Of a stretch of DNA of 64,000 bases, positions 1 through 11,785 are shown in pieces. The stretch covers positions 187,001 to 251,000 of the forward strand of contig JAODUP010000466.1 of the NCBI GenBank assembly GCA_025642065.1. The letters run 5' to 3'. Source of the stretch: Paralvinella palmiformis (taxonomy: Eukaryota; Annelida; Polychaeta; Terebellida; Alvinellidae). Positions within the stretch are counted from its first letter, which is position 1, and every line of letters begins with the position of its first letter. The notes beneath the pieces are model-generated. The model had not been told where the DNA came from and searched no databases. It worked only from the letters and a program-made list of their open reading frames with translations. The translations under genes and the position numbers were made by a program.

Positions 1-2945
1 AGGAAATAAATAGCATAGAAATATTAGAACTTGTAACGTGGAAACAAGTTTAAATCTAAGCTAAATATTTATTTATTATTTTGTTTGTATTTTAAACTGC
101 TGTGTATTTTTAGCACCTGGTACATATTATAGATAATTAGGTACCTTCTAAACGTATTATTATTATTATTATTATTATTATGTTATGGATATCTACGGGA
201 AGGATATAAAAGGAAGGATACTGGTTAAACGATGAACCCAAACCAGTAAACGAAGACAAATGAAAGCGTTATTTAAACCTCATCCTATCTCGGGGTGCAG
301 ATTTCTACCGATGACGTCATCTGCCGTACTGCTCGTCTTAGCAGGGATAGGGCGGGAAGTACTTCCGAACCGGAAGCTGTACCTTAGAAGCGTTATACGT
401 GGATTGTTTCCATCTATCAGCGCCTGTCTGTCTGGGCGTCCATTTGTTTTCTTCTGTCAGTATAATTGCTGAGTGTTCGTTCGGTATTTAACCCTCGGTC
501 AGCTGAACTCCACATTGTCGTGTGCGTGACGTGGACCATTCAGCGGCGAGGAGTTGATGAATCGAATACTTTCAGTAATAAGTGTAACCATCAGTCAGTT
601 CGTTGGTTGTGGGTCCATATTGGTCTAACAGCGCCAGCACTTCGAGATTATTTCGTTAACATTGGTATGGCCTCCTCCCGGCAGTTGTTTTTCGACAGGG
701 GCGCGCGCGTGTTCAGCTCCCGAGGTGCTGTCCGTGGCGCGAATGCATCACAACGACGAGGCGCTGATTGACGTCATTTCCTATCAGTCAGCCGACGTAA
801 CCACTCAAGACGGCAGTCATATCACTAATCAACCTCTCTCTGACACACACACACGCACACACACACACACTATGCCTCCCACCAACTGGACGCGCCCCAT
901 CCAGCCTTATCTTCGACCGACCACGGAGTCCCGCGCTATCAGCACCGACCACCCTGCCACACCCTGCGAGCCCTGCCACTCAGCAACCCTACCGCCCAGA
1001 CCAATGTAACAACACCCCCATCATTCACCCAACACATGCACACACGCACTGAGGAGTCCATATACGATGCTCGTTCAGGAACCGCCCTACTGGTTGTTCT
1101 CCTGTTAGATCACACACCGACGCTATGGAACATTGGTGACCAAGGAGAACTGCATGAGAGAGAGGGAGGGAGCCCTTCATGATGCCGCCTCATTCCCTCT
1201 CGCTTGCTATCTTATTATCTTATTTGTCGCTAGTTGATCAATCGACTCGCAGCCAGCGCCAGCTTTTTGACTTGATCGAATTAAAAGAGCGCCGTCCCGC
1301 GAGAGATCTGGTGCCGAGAAGGTTGCCCGACCCCGTTCGGCTACGGGGAGGACCACCCAGAGCTAGCGCACGCCGATAATGCAATACGCCACCGCCGCGG
1401 CGTTGTCTGTCGTTCGGGAGAGAATTGCGTCCAATACGGTCACGCCACCAGTCATCTTCATCGTGAAATATGACCGACGCCTGCCCGCGCTGAACGACCA
1501 ACAGATTTATGCTAATAGTTAATTCGGCGTTTCGCTATGCGTTGGATTGGGTCCGTATAATTGGTTTGTAAGTTAAGATTTTGGGAACGCTTAAGGAAAA
1601 AAAGTATGTCAACCGACGATGAATATATAATTATGTTGTGTTTCAATGTACTACGTTTCCTTACCTGTTTGTGCAATTGACTGTGCTGTATTTAACGGCT
1701 AAATATGTAGTGAATTATGAGCAAATAATCGGTCTTTCAGGTCTTCAGATATCTATTTTCAGTTGGTTATTTTAATTTTGACGTTTCATCTGGGGGGGGG
1801 GTCTTGGGTACGCTTCTAGTTTCTCTTTTGAGCATCCCCATCCAGTCTGCTGTTCCATTTTTGCTGTTTTATTTCTTGCACGCTTTTCGAGGATTCGCCC
1901 TCGTGTTTCCGTGTTGAGGCGCAAGCCTTTCCGTTTTGATAACAATGATGATGATGATGATGTTGATGCGGGTTGCTTCAGTTGGGGGGGGGAGTCGTTT
2001 CCTTGCCGAGTGGGGGGAAAGTCTCCCGAGAGGATGGGACAAAGCAAATAGCGCGCGAACACGTTATAGCATCGCGGATGCTCTTCCCGGCAACACATGG
2101 ACGAATGTCAACATTGTTTACACGTCACCGGCCCTAACGGCACTCGTATTACGAGCATTGTTTTAATTACACAACGACTTACTCCCGGCCTACAGATGTC
2201 GCTCTAGTCGGCCAAGAAAACCCCCCACAACCCACAGCTAATATCGGATCGACTCCACGTCCAGCCACCGTAGAGTGGAGACTTTATTCGAGCTTCTTGA
2301 TGCGGATTAGGATTTTATGTGTAAATCATCAAAGGTCGTCATGTTTTGATTACTCGTTGCTTGTACTCCGCGAAGTAATGGCCGTTTGTGGGAAGACAAA
2401 CGAACGAGAGTCGGTATGCACGTGCGTGGGTGCGCGCGCGCGCGCGTGTGCAGTTACCGTACAAATGCTGGGCCAAGCGTTCCCTTTGACGCCAACTTTC
2501 ATGTTTGTCGCTCGCTCGGTACAGTACAAAGCGATTTTACGGACGCCATCGTACCGCGAATGAAGTCGGCAAATGACCCGTTATAACGTCGCTGCTGTCG
2601 GTCCACGACCCGCTATAACGCCGCTGCTATCGTTCGACCGTTATCCGACTGTTTAAAATGTGTAATGATCCGCTCTAATTAACATTCATGACCAGTCGTC
2701 GAGGGGGTTATTAATTCTCCATTGGTGACATTTTCCAACCTCCCACCGTCGGCCCTTTAATGAATAATAATCAGCCAGTTAGCTAGTCGGTAGTAATATT
2801 GTGGAGGAATACACTCGGCTTCTTTTGATGTTTTTATTTACGGATTAATCACGACGTTGTATTCGTTAATGATATCTTTTAAACGTCATCATTAGATTAG
2901 CATATAATGATTACACTGTTTTGAATTGTCCCGGCCATCTTGAAT

Positions 2946-2984
<39 letters not shown>

Positions 2985-3841
2985 AGGATAATATGATATG
3001 CTCTGGACTGTTGTAGTTTTTGGTGGCGCGTTGTGATATGTGATATGTATACCGCGGCGTGCGATATACCGCTGTATACTGTGTCGTGTCATGTGGCTTG
3101 GTGTGTTGATGGTGTTGCGATGCCGATGATTTTGCGGTGCGGCTCTCCGCGATACTGCTCCGACGTGGTGTGTGGCGGCTCCTAGCGTCTCGTTTCGTCC
3201 GCTCGCTATATACGTTCCCCGGTGTAATGAGTACGGTACGACGCGTGCTCCGGATCTGCGGCAGTCGGCCCGTGCCACACACAATCTCGGAATATTGTCA
3301 ACAAACCGAGCAGCGGGTGAAGAATCCGGGATTTCTGTATGTGCAGCCGGTCTCGGCCCGATGTTTAGAACGCTGGAACCTATATCGATGACATCCGGTG
3401 TGGTTATTGTCAGCACGTAATCGCCTATCTTTTGATATTTGCCTTGTAACGCGGCACGATCTTCAAGTGCACTCGGGAGTCAGCCATGTTAGGCGTATTT
3501 ACTCTGGCGCTCGCCAGGGCGCGCTCCGTGGGGGTATTCGCCATCGAAGGGGGGGAGGGTTATCGTCTTCGCTAGGGGTCCGGAACGGGGCGCGTTCGGC
3601 GACCGAGGATAGTCGTCTGCCGGCTCGAATTGGCGCGGAAATTGCGAACAAATTTCTAAAATATTGCCGTCAAATCACGCGGCCTGTTTACGGTCGTAAT
3701 CGTATCCCGCTTCACAGAGTTGATCTCGACAGCTCGACAGCCAGCCATAACGGATGGTAATCGATACAAACCATCCGGAGTCCGGCGGCACTCGGGGCCC
3801 CCGGCGCTAACATCTGGAAGGCATAAAATGGAAGCGGCTCA

Positions 3842-3872
<31 letters not shown>

Positions 3873-4852
3873 GGGCTCGCAAACAAAACAAAATTTCAAT
3901 GTTTCCTCTCCGCCTGGGGTGTCCCCTGCCGGTCGACACCGATCCGGGATATTGGATGGACAACGTTAAGACCTGGCCGCGCTCGGAATTCCCATTTTTT
4001 CCCTTTTTGGCGAGCGGCTCCGCTTCTTAGCGAAACTATCGGTTATGCAATGATTGCCTTTGATGTGGTGTTGGGTTTTGGTAGCTATAGGTAAACCGGC
4101 GGTATCTGTCGGGAGGAAGGTGGACTGCCGACGTCCACTGCCATAACCTCGCGGCGAGTCGGCCAACCGTAGGCACGCCGCCGAGGTTTACGAGTACTCG
4201 CCCAGCTGGGTCCGAACTGTAACGGTACTTTACCGAGTCCCATATCGACACGCGTTCTACCGCCATCGGCCCGCTTAATAAACCGCACTTGCGCGATGCC
4301 CTCGGGTTAATGTAGAAATTAGCGGCGTAAATTGGCTCCTATCTACAACTTATTATCGGCGTAGGTGAAGCCTTCCGCGGCTGCATGGCCAGACATCAAA
4401 CAGATGCCGGTCCCGGAGATGCGTCTGGGGTTGTCTGTGCGCAAAACGCCGCCGCCTCGCCCCCGATATCGACATTTCGGGCACGCGCCCGCCGCCCAGA
4501 CTCGGATCAGCCGAGTCAGTCGGTGATTATAATAGTTGTCATCGTCGTAACTGACATCTGTCAACGTATTACGTCATCGCATCTGATAAGACTCGTCATC
4601 ACCGTGTTAGTAGCAGACAACAACCGGTAGATCAAAAGATTTCTCGTTCTTACTTCCGCCAGTAAAAACCAGGGGGGGGGGCCCGGAAATTTTAGCCACC
4701 CCTGCCATGTTTGCAAACCAAAAGTCCCCCCCCCCTCTACACTTGTGTTTGTATGTTTATGACGGTGCGTCGCGTTGATAAAGCGTCGTTACTTACTAAT
4801 TGTGCACACTTTATATTAATTTGTAATTATAATTCGTTTGTATCTTGGACAG
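1..4852. other. Intron or upstream region of gene 1, no exon recognised
   Basis: No coding exon is convincing here. Open frames at 466-1009 and 3137-3760 have no matching splice or composition support and overlap open frames on the other strand. The stretch holds short CA/TG tracts (841-872, 3843-3873), a TTA run (157-180), an (AT)n run (2949-2980) and G-rich tracts (1793, 1985, 4671). Confidence 0.5.
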
Positions 4853-4911
4853 CTGTTAACGGTCACGTGGAAGAAGGTCATTCAAACGGAGCAGACGAGA
4901 GACAACAAACG
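4853..4911 (+). CDS. Gene 1 exon a (59 nt)
   Basis: The acceptor is TTGGACAG at 4845-4852 and the donor GTAAGT starts at 4912. Two leading bases complete a codon, then AVNGHVEEGHSNGADERQQT is read, ending at a codon boundary. The intron's pyrimidine tract is weak. An upstream Met in the same open frame (4711 or 4756) could instead make this a first exon, but the AG junction and the phase-0 join to the next exon favour an internal exon. Confidence 0.6.
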
Positions 4912-6706
4912 GTAAGTTAGTTGAAAGTGCCACCTTTCGTGCAACGACAAATTACTCGAGTTAGCCATTTTGTACTCTCAGAAATAAAACAAATTAAGGC
5001 TGTCCTGGGTGTACGGAAATATTAGCATTAAAAACGCCTTTATTAATTACAGGTAACGTTTCTGTTGGCATATTAGCTTCTTAATTTATGGAAATGTCTA
5101 TACATGATAAATGCAAGCTGCAGATAATTAAGTGGACGACATGATGCTGGCTGATGATATAGATGTTTTTATACTGTAATCTACATCGGTTGATAGAGCA
5201 GTTTACCTTAGTTGATATCTTGTTTATCACCACTGGCTTGTCATCATCATCATCATCATCAGTGTATTTTTGTTTCTTGCAGGTTTGGCAGCAATACGAC
5301 GCGGCGACGTCGGTGAAGATCACCAAACGTGATCCGGACGCGCCGCCGAGTCTCCAGCATCCGGCCACGACGATGACGAACGGCTTCATACCACAGCATT
5401 ACGTCGCCACGGCCTACGTACCTGGTACGACGACGGTACCGGGCCAGCTCTCCACAATAGACTATAATAATGTTGTTACCTCCATACCTGGTATGAATAC
5501 CACCGGCTTGCCTCCGGGTGTACAACCCGCTGTCGCGGCGCCAGGCCCGGGCACGGACTCGCATACCTCAAGTGCTGCCTATACTGCACCAATTGGTTAG
5601 TATTAGCCGTTTTGATACTACTGGCATTTTGTCTGTTATGTTTTAATGAACCGCTTAATTGATGAACGTTTAAGGTCGGTTTTGTTAACGCGATTTATGT
5701 GTCTGTCTGTCTGTTATGGATGATGTGATTTCACCTCCATCCCCCTCTAACCTCCTTCGTATTACTGGTTATTTGGATCGCTTATATAATGCTTTTCGTC
5801 GGCGCTGCGCGGGTTGAGGCATTCTGGAGCTGTCCTAACCTGTTTCGTATCCACAAATAGCTGATGTATGCCATTATAATGTGCATGTATAGTTGTTTGC
5901 ATGTTTTGCATGAAAAACACAACAATATGCCACACGTACGTGTGTGTGTGTGTGTGTGTGTGGGTGAGAGAGAGAGAGATGAGAAAAATGTCTAGTCAGG
6001 AGGTTGTCTAACTTGGCTCAGTTTGTCGTCTTGTCCCGTTTGTTCAATAGGAGTTGGGTACAAGTAATTAGATACTCAATAACCTCAATAAATCGCTTGG
6101 TCGCCCCTTCTTTTGGCCAAAGAGAGAAGCAGATCAGCGGCGAGCCGACGTTGATAATAACAACAAAAGAGGCGTGCCATAACTTGGACACCAGGAGAGA
6201 CCAACAAAAAAACCAAGATGGCCGCTCATTCATCATGGCCGCCGCGTAAGGATTGGGAGGGGGGTGGACGGGCGGGGAGAGAGGGAACGTGACACAATGG
6301 CACGACCAATCAAAATTCTTATAACTAACTGGAAAGGGTAAATGGCGATTGGTTCTCAGAAGTTCTCTGGACGGCGAGATAAAACGAGGATTTATGGGGG
6401 CAGGGAGACGTCGGCCCCGGCTGCAGACGATGCATAAAGTAATAGGGTCACTAAAACGACAAGTAGATTAACTCCAGATAGGACGCCCTACAGTTGGGAG
6501 GGACTAGGGAAATAGCACGATAATCCCTAAGTCAGAGATAGAGGCCGCCACATCATCCAGACTAGCACATCCCTCGGCTAGTCTGCAGCAGATGCTCGTT
6601 CTAATGACTAACATCAATCAAAATCGCAGTTCCGCGAAGAATATGTCGACTCGTGTCGATGAACAAAGGTAGAACGGTGATAATCTTTCTTCCTCTTTTT
6701 CGGCTG

Positions 6707-6746
<40 letters not shown>

Positions 6747-7133
6747 AGGGGGGGAACGGAAATTTTGAAAGGAATGGTTGGGTATCCATTAAGAAAGGTT
6801 TCCGTGTCATTTTTTTAATTAAAATAATAAATTGCTTAAATCAGTCCCGTTCACGTGACCTGTTATTGTCGGTGTGTTAGCGGGACGGCTAGTACACTAG
6901 GGCGTGGCGAAAAAAACGTGTTCGCTTTCCAATCATTTGTCAATGGGGTTTGTACGCTCAATCTTGGTGACGACATCTCTCCCTCGTCGTCACGTTTGGT
7001 ATACTGTAACCGCGCGTGTGTGGTGGTATTTAGGTATCTAACTCGAAGTATGGTATACATGTTGTATTATAGATGCATGTATGTGTGTGTGTGTGTGTGT
7101 GTGCTTGTGTATGCTTATGTATCAAACGCGCGC

Positions 7134-7175
<42 letters not shown>

Positions 7176-7634
7176 AATACTATTATATATAGTCTTTTGT
7201 GTTAGCACCCAGACCTTCAGTCGGCTAACAGAGTTGTAGTTTTAGAGGGTGATGATTTGAAACCATATACGCTGACGTTAAAGCTGTTGCCATTAGAATA
7301 AGCCATATATCCACTCTATGTTTCGCCTCTCTCTCTCTCTCTCTCACTCCCACTCTGACCGCTCTCCCATCGTTTACCAAATCTTTACCCTTCCACTAGC
7401 AGACGGCAGCGCAATGCCACCTCTGTTGGTAATACAGCCGGCATCTGATATTAAACCAAGGCTTAATGTGGACGGCTCTGTACGAACATCAAATGCTGCT
7501 TCTTTCGTCGAGAGTAAGTGACGTCATCATGTTACAGGCTTTTATTGCACATTAAACATCAGTAATCCAAGCAAGAATTGCTTGTTTTTAACCTCTCAGA
7601 AAAAGAACCAGCCACTATATATATATATATAAAT

Positions 7635-7682
<48 letters not shown>

Positions 7683-8208
7683 TGACGTATACATAGTTAA
7701 TGTCGCTTTCTGTGTATTGTGTTGCTTATTTGGTGTTTTGTCTCAGATTTGACTTAAATTGGTAATTAATTATTTTGCCATTCGACGTTAATAATTTGTT
7801 TATTTTAGCTTTATACATTTAATTTTTGTTGTTGTTATTGTTGTTGTTGTTGTTGTTGTTGACGTTAACGTTTTTCTTGTTACTTTGTTTACTTGATAAT
7901 TTGTGCATGAAACGATGTGTTTAATAATTTTGTTTTTATCTGATGTATCTTCCTCACCCACCCACCCAACCACCCTCACTCCAAATGATACCCATCCACC
8001 TATGCACTTACCTGCCATCGTCATCGTCCTGCTCACCCATCTACTCGCGGCACCCCCCCATTCACACCGTTTACTCTTCAATTGACTCACCGGCTGATTC
8101 ACAGCTAACAACAACACCAGTGTCACAAACCAGAATACCACCACCACAACCTCGCTAAGCACAACAACTAACATCATTCTGGATGCTAAATCGGTAGCTG
8201 CCACTCAA

Positions 8209-8242
<34 letters not shown>

Positions 8243-9039
8243 TACAACAAAAACAAGGCCAATTACAACAACAACAACAACAAGGACAGCAGCAGCAACA
8301 ACAACAGCAATTGGCACATCCCACTGTTGTCGTGGTGCTACCAGACGATGCTTGCACAGTTGGCTCGACAGCTGGCACAGCTGCTGCCTCGGCTGTGGTT
8401 ACCCAGGACGCGAAGTCCGGATCGGGTACCGAAGCGTCGGCTACCCTGACCGAGCTCCAGCCCGTACAGCCGGCCTACACCGAGGCCACCTTCATACAGA
8501 ATCTGAACCAGTTCAGCAGTAAGTTTAGGTGGCAGAGAGACAGCACAGCACACACACACACACACGCACACACGAGCACACACACACGCGCGCACTGGGT
8601 TCTTAGAACAGTAGATCATCACTAGCTCACACTGGGTCCCATAGCGAGGACGATAGATCATCAACACCACTAACAGATCACTCACTAACCAGCTCTTTGT
8701 CGTACTAATCAAGTAGTTTGGTCGTAGTTAGGTGGGCACTGTACTGTACTGTACTGTACTGTGACCCAATTGGTGGACGGTGTTGATCCGGAGGCCGTCG
8801 GGACGGTCACAGGACACGATCTATAACTCCGGGCTTCGTTAGTATTAATAACGGTATCATTTTTTCCCCGGCCTGGCTTAGATAATTATTAACCAATCTT
8901 CTTTGATGTGTTTTCTTTGTCTCTTTCTTTCGGTGTACCTGTACAGAAGATGTTTCGGTGCTGATTGGCACCATTTTTATTTACAGATCTTATTCTCTAT
9001 ATTTGTGTATACAGGTGGCGTGGAACGCTATCGTGGCTC

Positions 9040-9087
<48 letters not shown>

Positions 9088-9292
9088 TTCCTCATCGCTT
9101 ACACTGCTGTGCAGTGTTCGCTGGTCCAGTGGGGGCGTTCCGATAGCAAACCTCCAGGTTGCGGGTTCGAATCCAACCCACGCCTGTGTTTGTCGGATTT
9201 ACTTCCCTGGACAGACGCCACTCGACCATTACGTACCAGGTGTGACCGTCACCGAGGAAGAACGACTCGCCGGTTGAGTGGCGAAATTTTCT

Positions 9293-9326
<34 letters not shown>

Positions 9327-11785
9327 AACAATCGCTTGGTGTTTGTTTCTGTCTAACTTGGCTTCTTCGCTGTTCCAGCACAGTCCGGGTACTCGGCTAG
9401 CGGTCATACGTCGTACAGCCACAATCCTAACAGCCATAGCCAGCCTTCAGTAGGCGGTCTAGTACCGCCTCTGGTCCTTCCAACTGCTTCTGCTCCATAT
9501 AACTCCGCACCAGTGGCAGGTGAGACTGCATGTATATTATATATATATATATATGGCGCCTGTAGAATAGCGTCCTTCGTTTCTGGTACTCTATGTGTCT
9601 GTCTCCGGTTATAATGAACGTTATAAACGAGATCGGGACTAGCTATCTAACTGGTCTAACAACGTTGGCTAATCTGACTATTTCAATGGTGTAATGTGTA
9701 TCTCGCTCGTTTCTGTAACTCGTTAACGACGCTTCGCCGACGCACGCCGCCGTCGCCGCTACTGCATGCAGTCGCACTTCGATTTGGCGGACGTCTGTTT
9801 AATTCGTATCTGACTTCAGTGTTTTGTTCGCTTATTCCGTCTTCCGTTCGTTTTTTCCTGTCGTTCCTACTCCTCTTCGGTATTCCAGTTTACTGACTCT
9901 ATTATTGTAGCGATTAGGCGATCTAAGATAACGTCTCATTTACCGATAATTGCTTTTTCGTTTTAACGTTCCTCCCCACCCGATAGATAAATATGTCATT
10001 CGGGTAGCCGTTAAATCGTAACCCCTTTATGTAACGTTACACCCGTTTCGGTGATGGGTCAACACCCCCGACGCCCGTCTAAGTGGTACGCATCTTCGTT
10101 GATGCACCCGGCTTAAGTCCGGGACCTGTCCAGGTAGGACCACCTCCTCCCCTCCAGACCATCGCCCATCCTCACGCTCCCCCCCACCCCCCCGCCCCAA
10201 TCCACCACCAATACTACCCTGAACTGCTACCGGTCCACCTGAGCTCGATGTTGTGGTGCCATTTGTAAAGCTTGCAGCTCATAATTCGGTTCGAGAACGG
10301 CCGATAACGACACCCGAACACGCCACATCCCCATCGCGGCCTCGTCTCGATAACCGCCGATAGAGGGCGCCATAAAACCGCCCCCCTCTCCCGGCAGGCG
10401 GGCAACAATCGGCTAAACGGGCAAATATTGTCCGATCGCATAGAAATATCCTTCACGAATATCGCCGATATTACGGGACGATGGGCGATGTTATGTGCCC
10501 AGCGACCATTCCGGCTCACGCTCGGTTCGTGGGCCGGGCCCGGCTCACGTCGTCGTCAACGATTGACCGGAATATCTTCGCCATTGTCGGCCGGACGACC
10601 GTGTGTGTCGATTTCGAATGAAGCACGACACGCGGCGAGCTTCTGCCATTATTTATGGCGTGAACTGTCCGATTTGGTAGCCAGATAACAACTAGACCCG
10701 ATCCGTAGTTCGTCTTCCTCTCCATCGTACCACGTCGTACGTCTTAAATTTTGGCACGGAATAAAGTACCACTCCACGTACCCCCCTCTCCCGCGGCCCA
10801 CTTTCCCCCCCCTCCTTCATCCCCGTGGTGAATGTCACAAAGACAATAAGTAATAGCGGGAGGGGGGGGGGGTTACGTTGCTCATCTCGGTAATATTGCC
10901 GAAGGTGGTTGCTACATGGATTGGTTCACGTCGAACACGTTATTGGGTGCAATTCGCCCATCGAAGGCGATTAGTTAATGGGTAAATTAACCGCTCACGG
11001 CTATATATGGATTACAGGTACTCCCCACCGCCCGCCCCTCTCGACTCCCCATCTCTTCCGTTTCGATGCCAGCGATAAGTCATTGATGATGATCAAATAT
11101 CATCAACAGTAACGGCTCTTCTCTTGTAACCATTAACGTTAATAAGTCACGTCGGGCGACGTGGGATAAATGTATTATCATAGAAGGTAGCTAACCAACC
11201 GTGAAAATCTCTCTAAACACACACACTCACTCACACACTCACTCACACACCTATATGACATATAATATTTTTGTGGCTAATACTTTTACTTTAATTCCCT
11301 TTATAGCCAGTGATTATTCCTATGCGTCTGTTCCATATACCAATGCACAATATCCCTATCCTGCCGACTCCAATTGGGCAACGATGAGGTATCCAGGTAT
11401 GTAATCCATCTGTCGTACAGAACATGCAGTTAGTTAGTTTACATCGCTGAATTGTACAGTTACACCGATAAATATATCTCTGACAACAAGTAATATAATT
11501 GATAAACAAGGCCGATCCAGGTTTAACAAACCAATATCTGGGACTGGTATTGTTGTAGCAATGACCATTGTCCGGATCCGGTCTTCTGGCTGAGGTGTAT
11601 GTTTGACCGTGTTCTTCCTCGTTTCAGCCTACAGCTACGTGAATTACATCGCCAACACAACGTCATCGAGTAGCGTCACGCCTACCGTCGTGACGACAGC
11701 GGCTACAGTAGCTCCCACTGACGCTAACAGTGCTAATAGCGCCGCCCTGCCGTCGGCAACGGGCGATAATAGGTGTACCTGCTAG
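4853..11785 (+). CDS. Gene 1 (partial, 3' part): Q/T/S/Y-rich low-complexity protein, seven spliced exons
   Basis: Join of 4853-4911, 5283-5595, 7403-7513, 8105-8518, 9379-9519, 11307-11396 and 11628-11785. Every junction has an AG acceptor and GT donor, and the reading frame closes exactly across all six introns, giving 427 residues and a TAG. The protein has no domain I recognise. It is a compositionally biased tail: Pro/Thr/Val segments (exon 2), Asn/Thr runs followed by about 30 glutamines (exon 4), Ser/His/Tyr (exon 5), Tyr/Pro (exon 6), and Thr/Ser/Ala (exon 7). Such composition is typical of transactivation or condensate-forming tails of transcription factors or RNA-binding proteins; that role is inference only. 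The first visible exon has no Met and starts at an acceptor, so upstream exons must exist before the window. Exons are CpG-rich, unlike melk. Family unknown; the exon structure is fairly certain. Confidence 0.72.
5283..5595 (+). CDS. Gene 1 exon b (313 nt)
   Basis: The acceptor is TTTCTTGCAG, ending at 5282, and the donor GTTAGT starts at 5596. The exon is read in phase 0 from VWQQYDAATSVKITKRDPDA, through a MTNGFIPQHY stretch, to a Pro/Val/Gly/Thr-rich end. It leaves one base (G) for the next exon. It is strikingly CpG-rich: I count about 25 CpG in its first 170 nt. This is the least repetitive part of the visible protein and the best query for a homology search. Confidence 0.78.
7080..7172 (+). 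repeat. (GT)n followed by (CA)n in gene 1 intron
   Basis: GT 7080-7104, then (CA)n 7137-7172 after a 33-bp spacer. The two halves are complementary and can pair. Confidence 0.9.
7403..7513 (+). CDS. Gene 1 exon c (111 nt, phase 1-1)
   Basis: The acceptor is a tandem TAGCAG (7397-7402). The CAG gives exon start 7403 and the TAG gives 7400; both keep the frame and differ by one alanine. The donor is GTAAGT at 7514. The peptide begins DGSAMPPLLVIQPASDIKP and continues NVDGSVRTSNAASFVE. The length is divisible by three and both junctions are phase 1, so skipping would preserve the frame. Confidence 0.72.
7611..7682 (+). repeat. Interrupted (AT)n in gene 1 intron
   Basis: AT runs broken by TAAAT steps. 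Confidence 0.9.
8105..8518 (+). CDS. Gene 1 exon d (414 nt) with polyglutamine block
   Basis: The acceptor is GATTCACAG, ending at 8104, and the donor GTAAGT starts at 8519. The single base carried from exon c plus CT gives Thr, then Asn/Thr/Ser-rich sequence. From 8206 to about 8310 there are about 30 glutamines written as mixed CAG and CAA, broken by Leu, Lys and Gly. Next come HPTVVVVLPDDA and a Thr/Ala/Ser stretch ending TEATFIQNLNQFS. The frame stays open through the Q block, which supports real coding use. Phase 1-1. Confidence 0.75.
9041..9086 (+). repeat. (AT)n in gene 1 intron
   Basis: About 23 perfect units just upstream of SINE B. Confidence 0.95.
9105..9325 (+). mobile_element. 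tRNA-derived SINE (family B) in gene 1 intron
   Basis: Polymerase III internal promoter pieces are visible: an A-box-like TGGTCCAGTGG near 9122 and a B box GGGTTCGAATCC near 9164-9175, spaced as in a tRNA. A conserved-looking body follows, ending in a (CT)n tract (9299-9328). It lies in the intron between exons d and e, in the same orientation as the gene. Only one copy was noticed in the window. Confidence 0.6.
9379..9519 (+). CDS. Gene 1 exon e (141 nt, phase 1-1)
   Basis: The acceptor is CTGTTCCAG, ending at 9378, and the donor GTGAGA starts at 9520. The peptide includes QSGYSASGHTSYSHNPNSH, then GGLVPPLVLPTASAPYNS. Ser, Tyr, His and Pro dominate. It sits about 75 nt after the SINE and (CT)n tract of the preceding intron. 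A CAG|TCC acceptor six bases further on would break the frame. Confidence 0.75.
10400..10730. promoter_or_regulatory. Candidate intronic regulatory block in gene 1
   Basis: Single-copy-looking, CpG-rich DNA with motifs such as AATATCGCCGATATTACG and CCATTATTTATGGCG inside the intron between exons e and f. It is free of simple repeats, unlike its flanks. The enhancer role is inference. Confidence 0.25.
11307..11396 (+). CDS. Gene 1 exon f (90 nt, phase 1-1)
   Basis: The acceptor is CCCTTTATAG, ending at 11306, and the donor GTATGT starts at 11397. Thirty codons read through SDYSYASVPYTNAQYPYP and then DSNWATMRYP. It is tyrosine- and proline-rich and contains the only tryptophan after exon b. 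Symmetric exon. Confidence 0.75.
11628..11785 (+). CDS. Gene 1 terminal exon g with stop codon
   Basis: The acceptor is CCTCGTTTCAG, ending at 11627, preceded by a good pyrimidine tract. The peptide starts AYSYVNYIANTTSSSS, continues Thr/Val/Ala/Ser-rich, and ends GDNRCTC before TAG at 11783-11785. A weak GT three codons before the stop (AATAG|GTGTAC) could be a donor, but I see no continuing exon downstream, so the stop is preferred. Confidence 0.72.

Noticed and set aside
2892..3416. 174-codon open frame on the - strand
   Set aside because: Runs through an (AT)n repeat (YIYIYI) and overlaps other open frames; no exon signals or recognisable domain.
5259..5564. 101-codon Arg-rich open frame on the - strand
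   Set aside because: Antisense shadow of CpG-rich exon b.
8338..8712. 124-codon open frame on the - strand across gene 1 exon d
   Set aside because: Shadow of exon d and the following CA tract; the + strand frame has matching splice junctions and phases.
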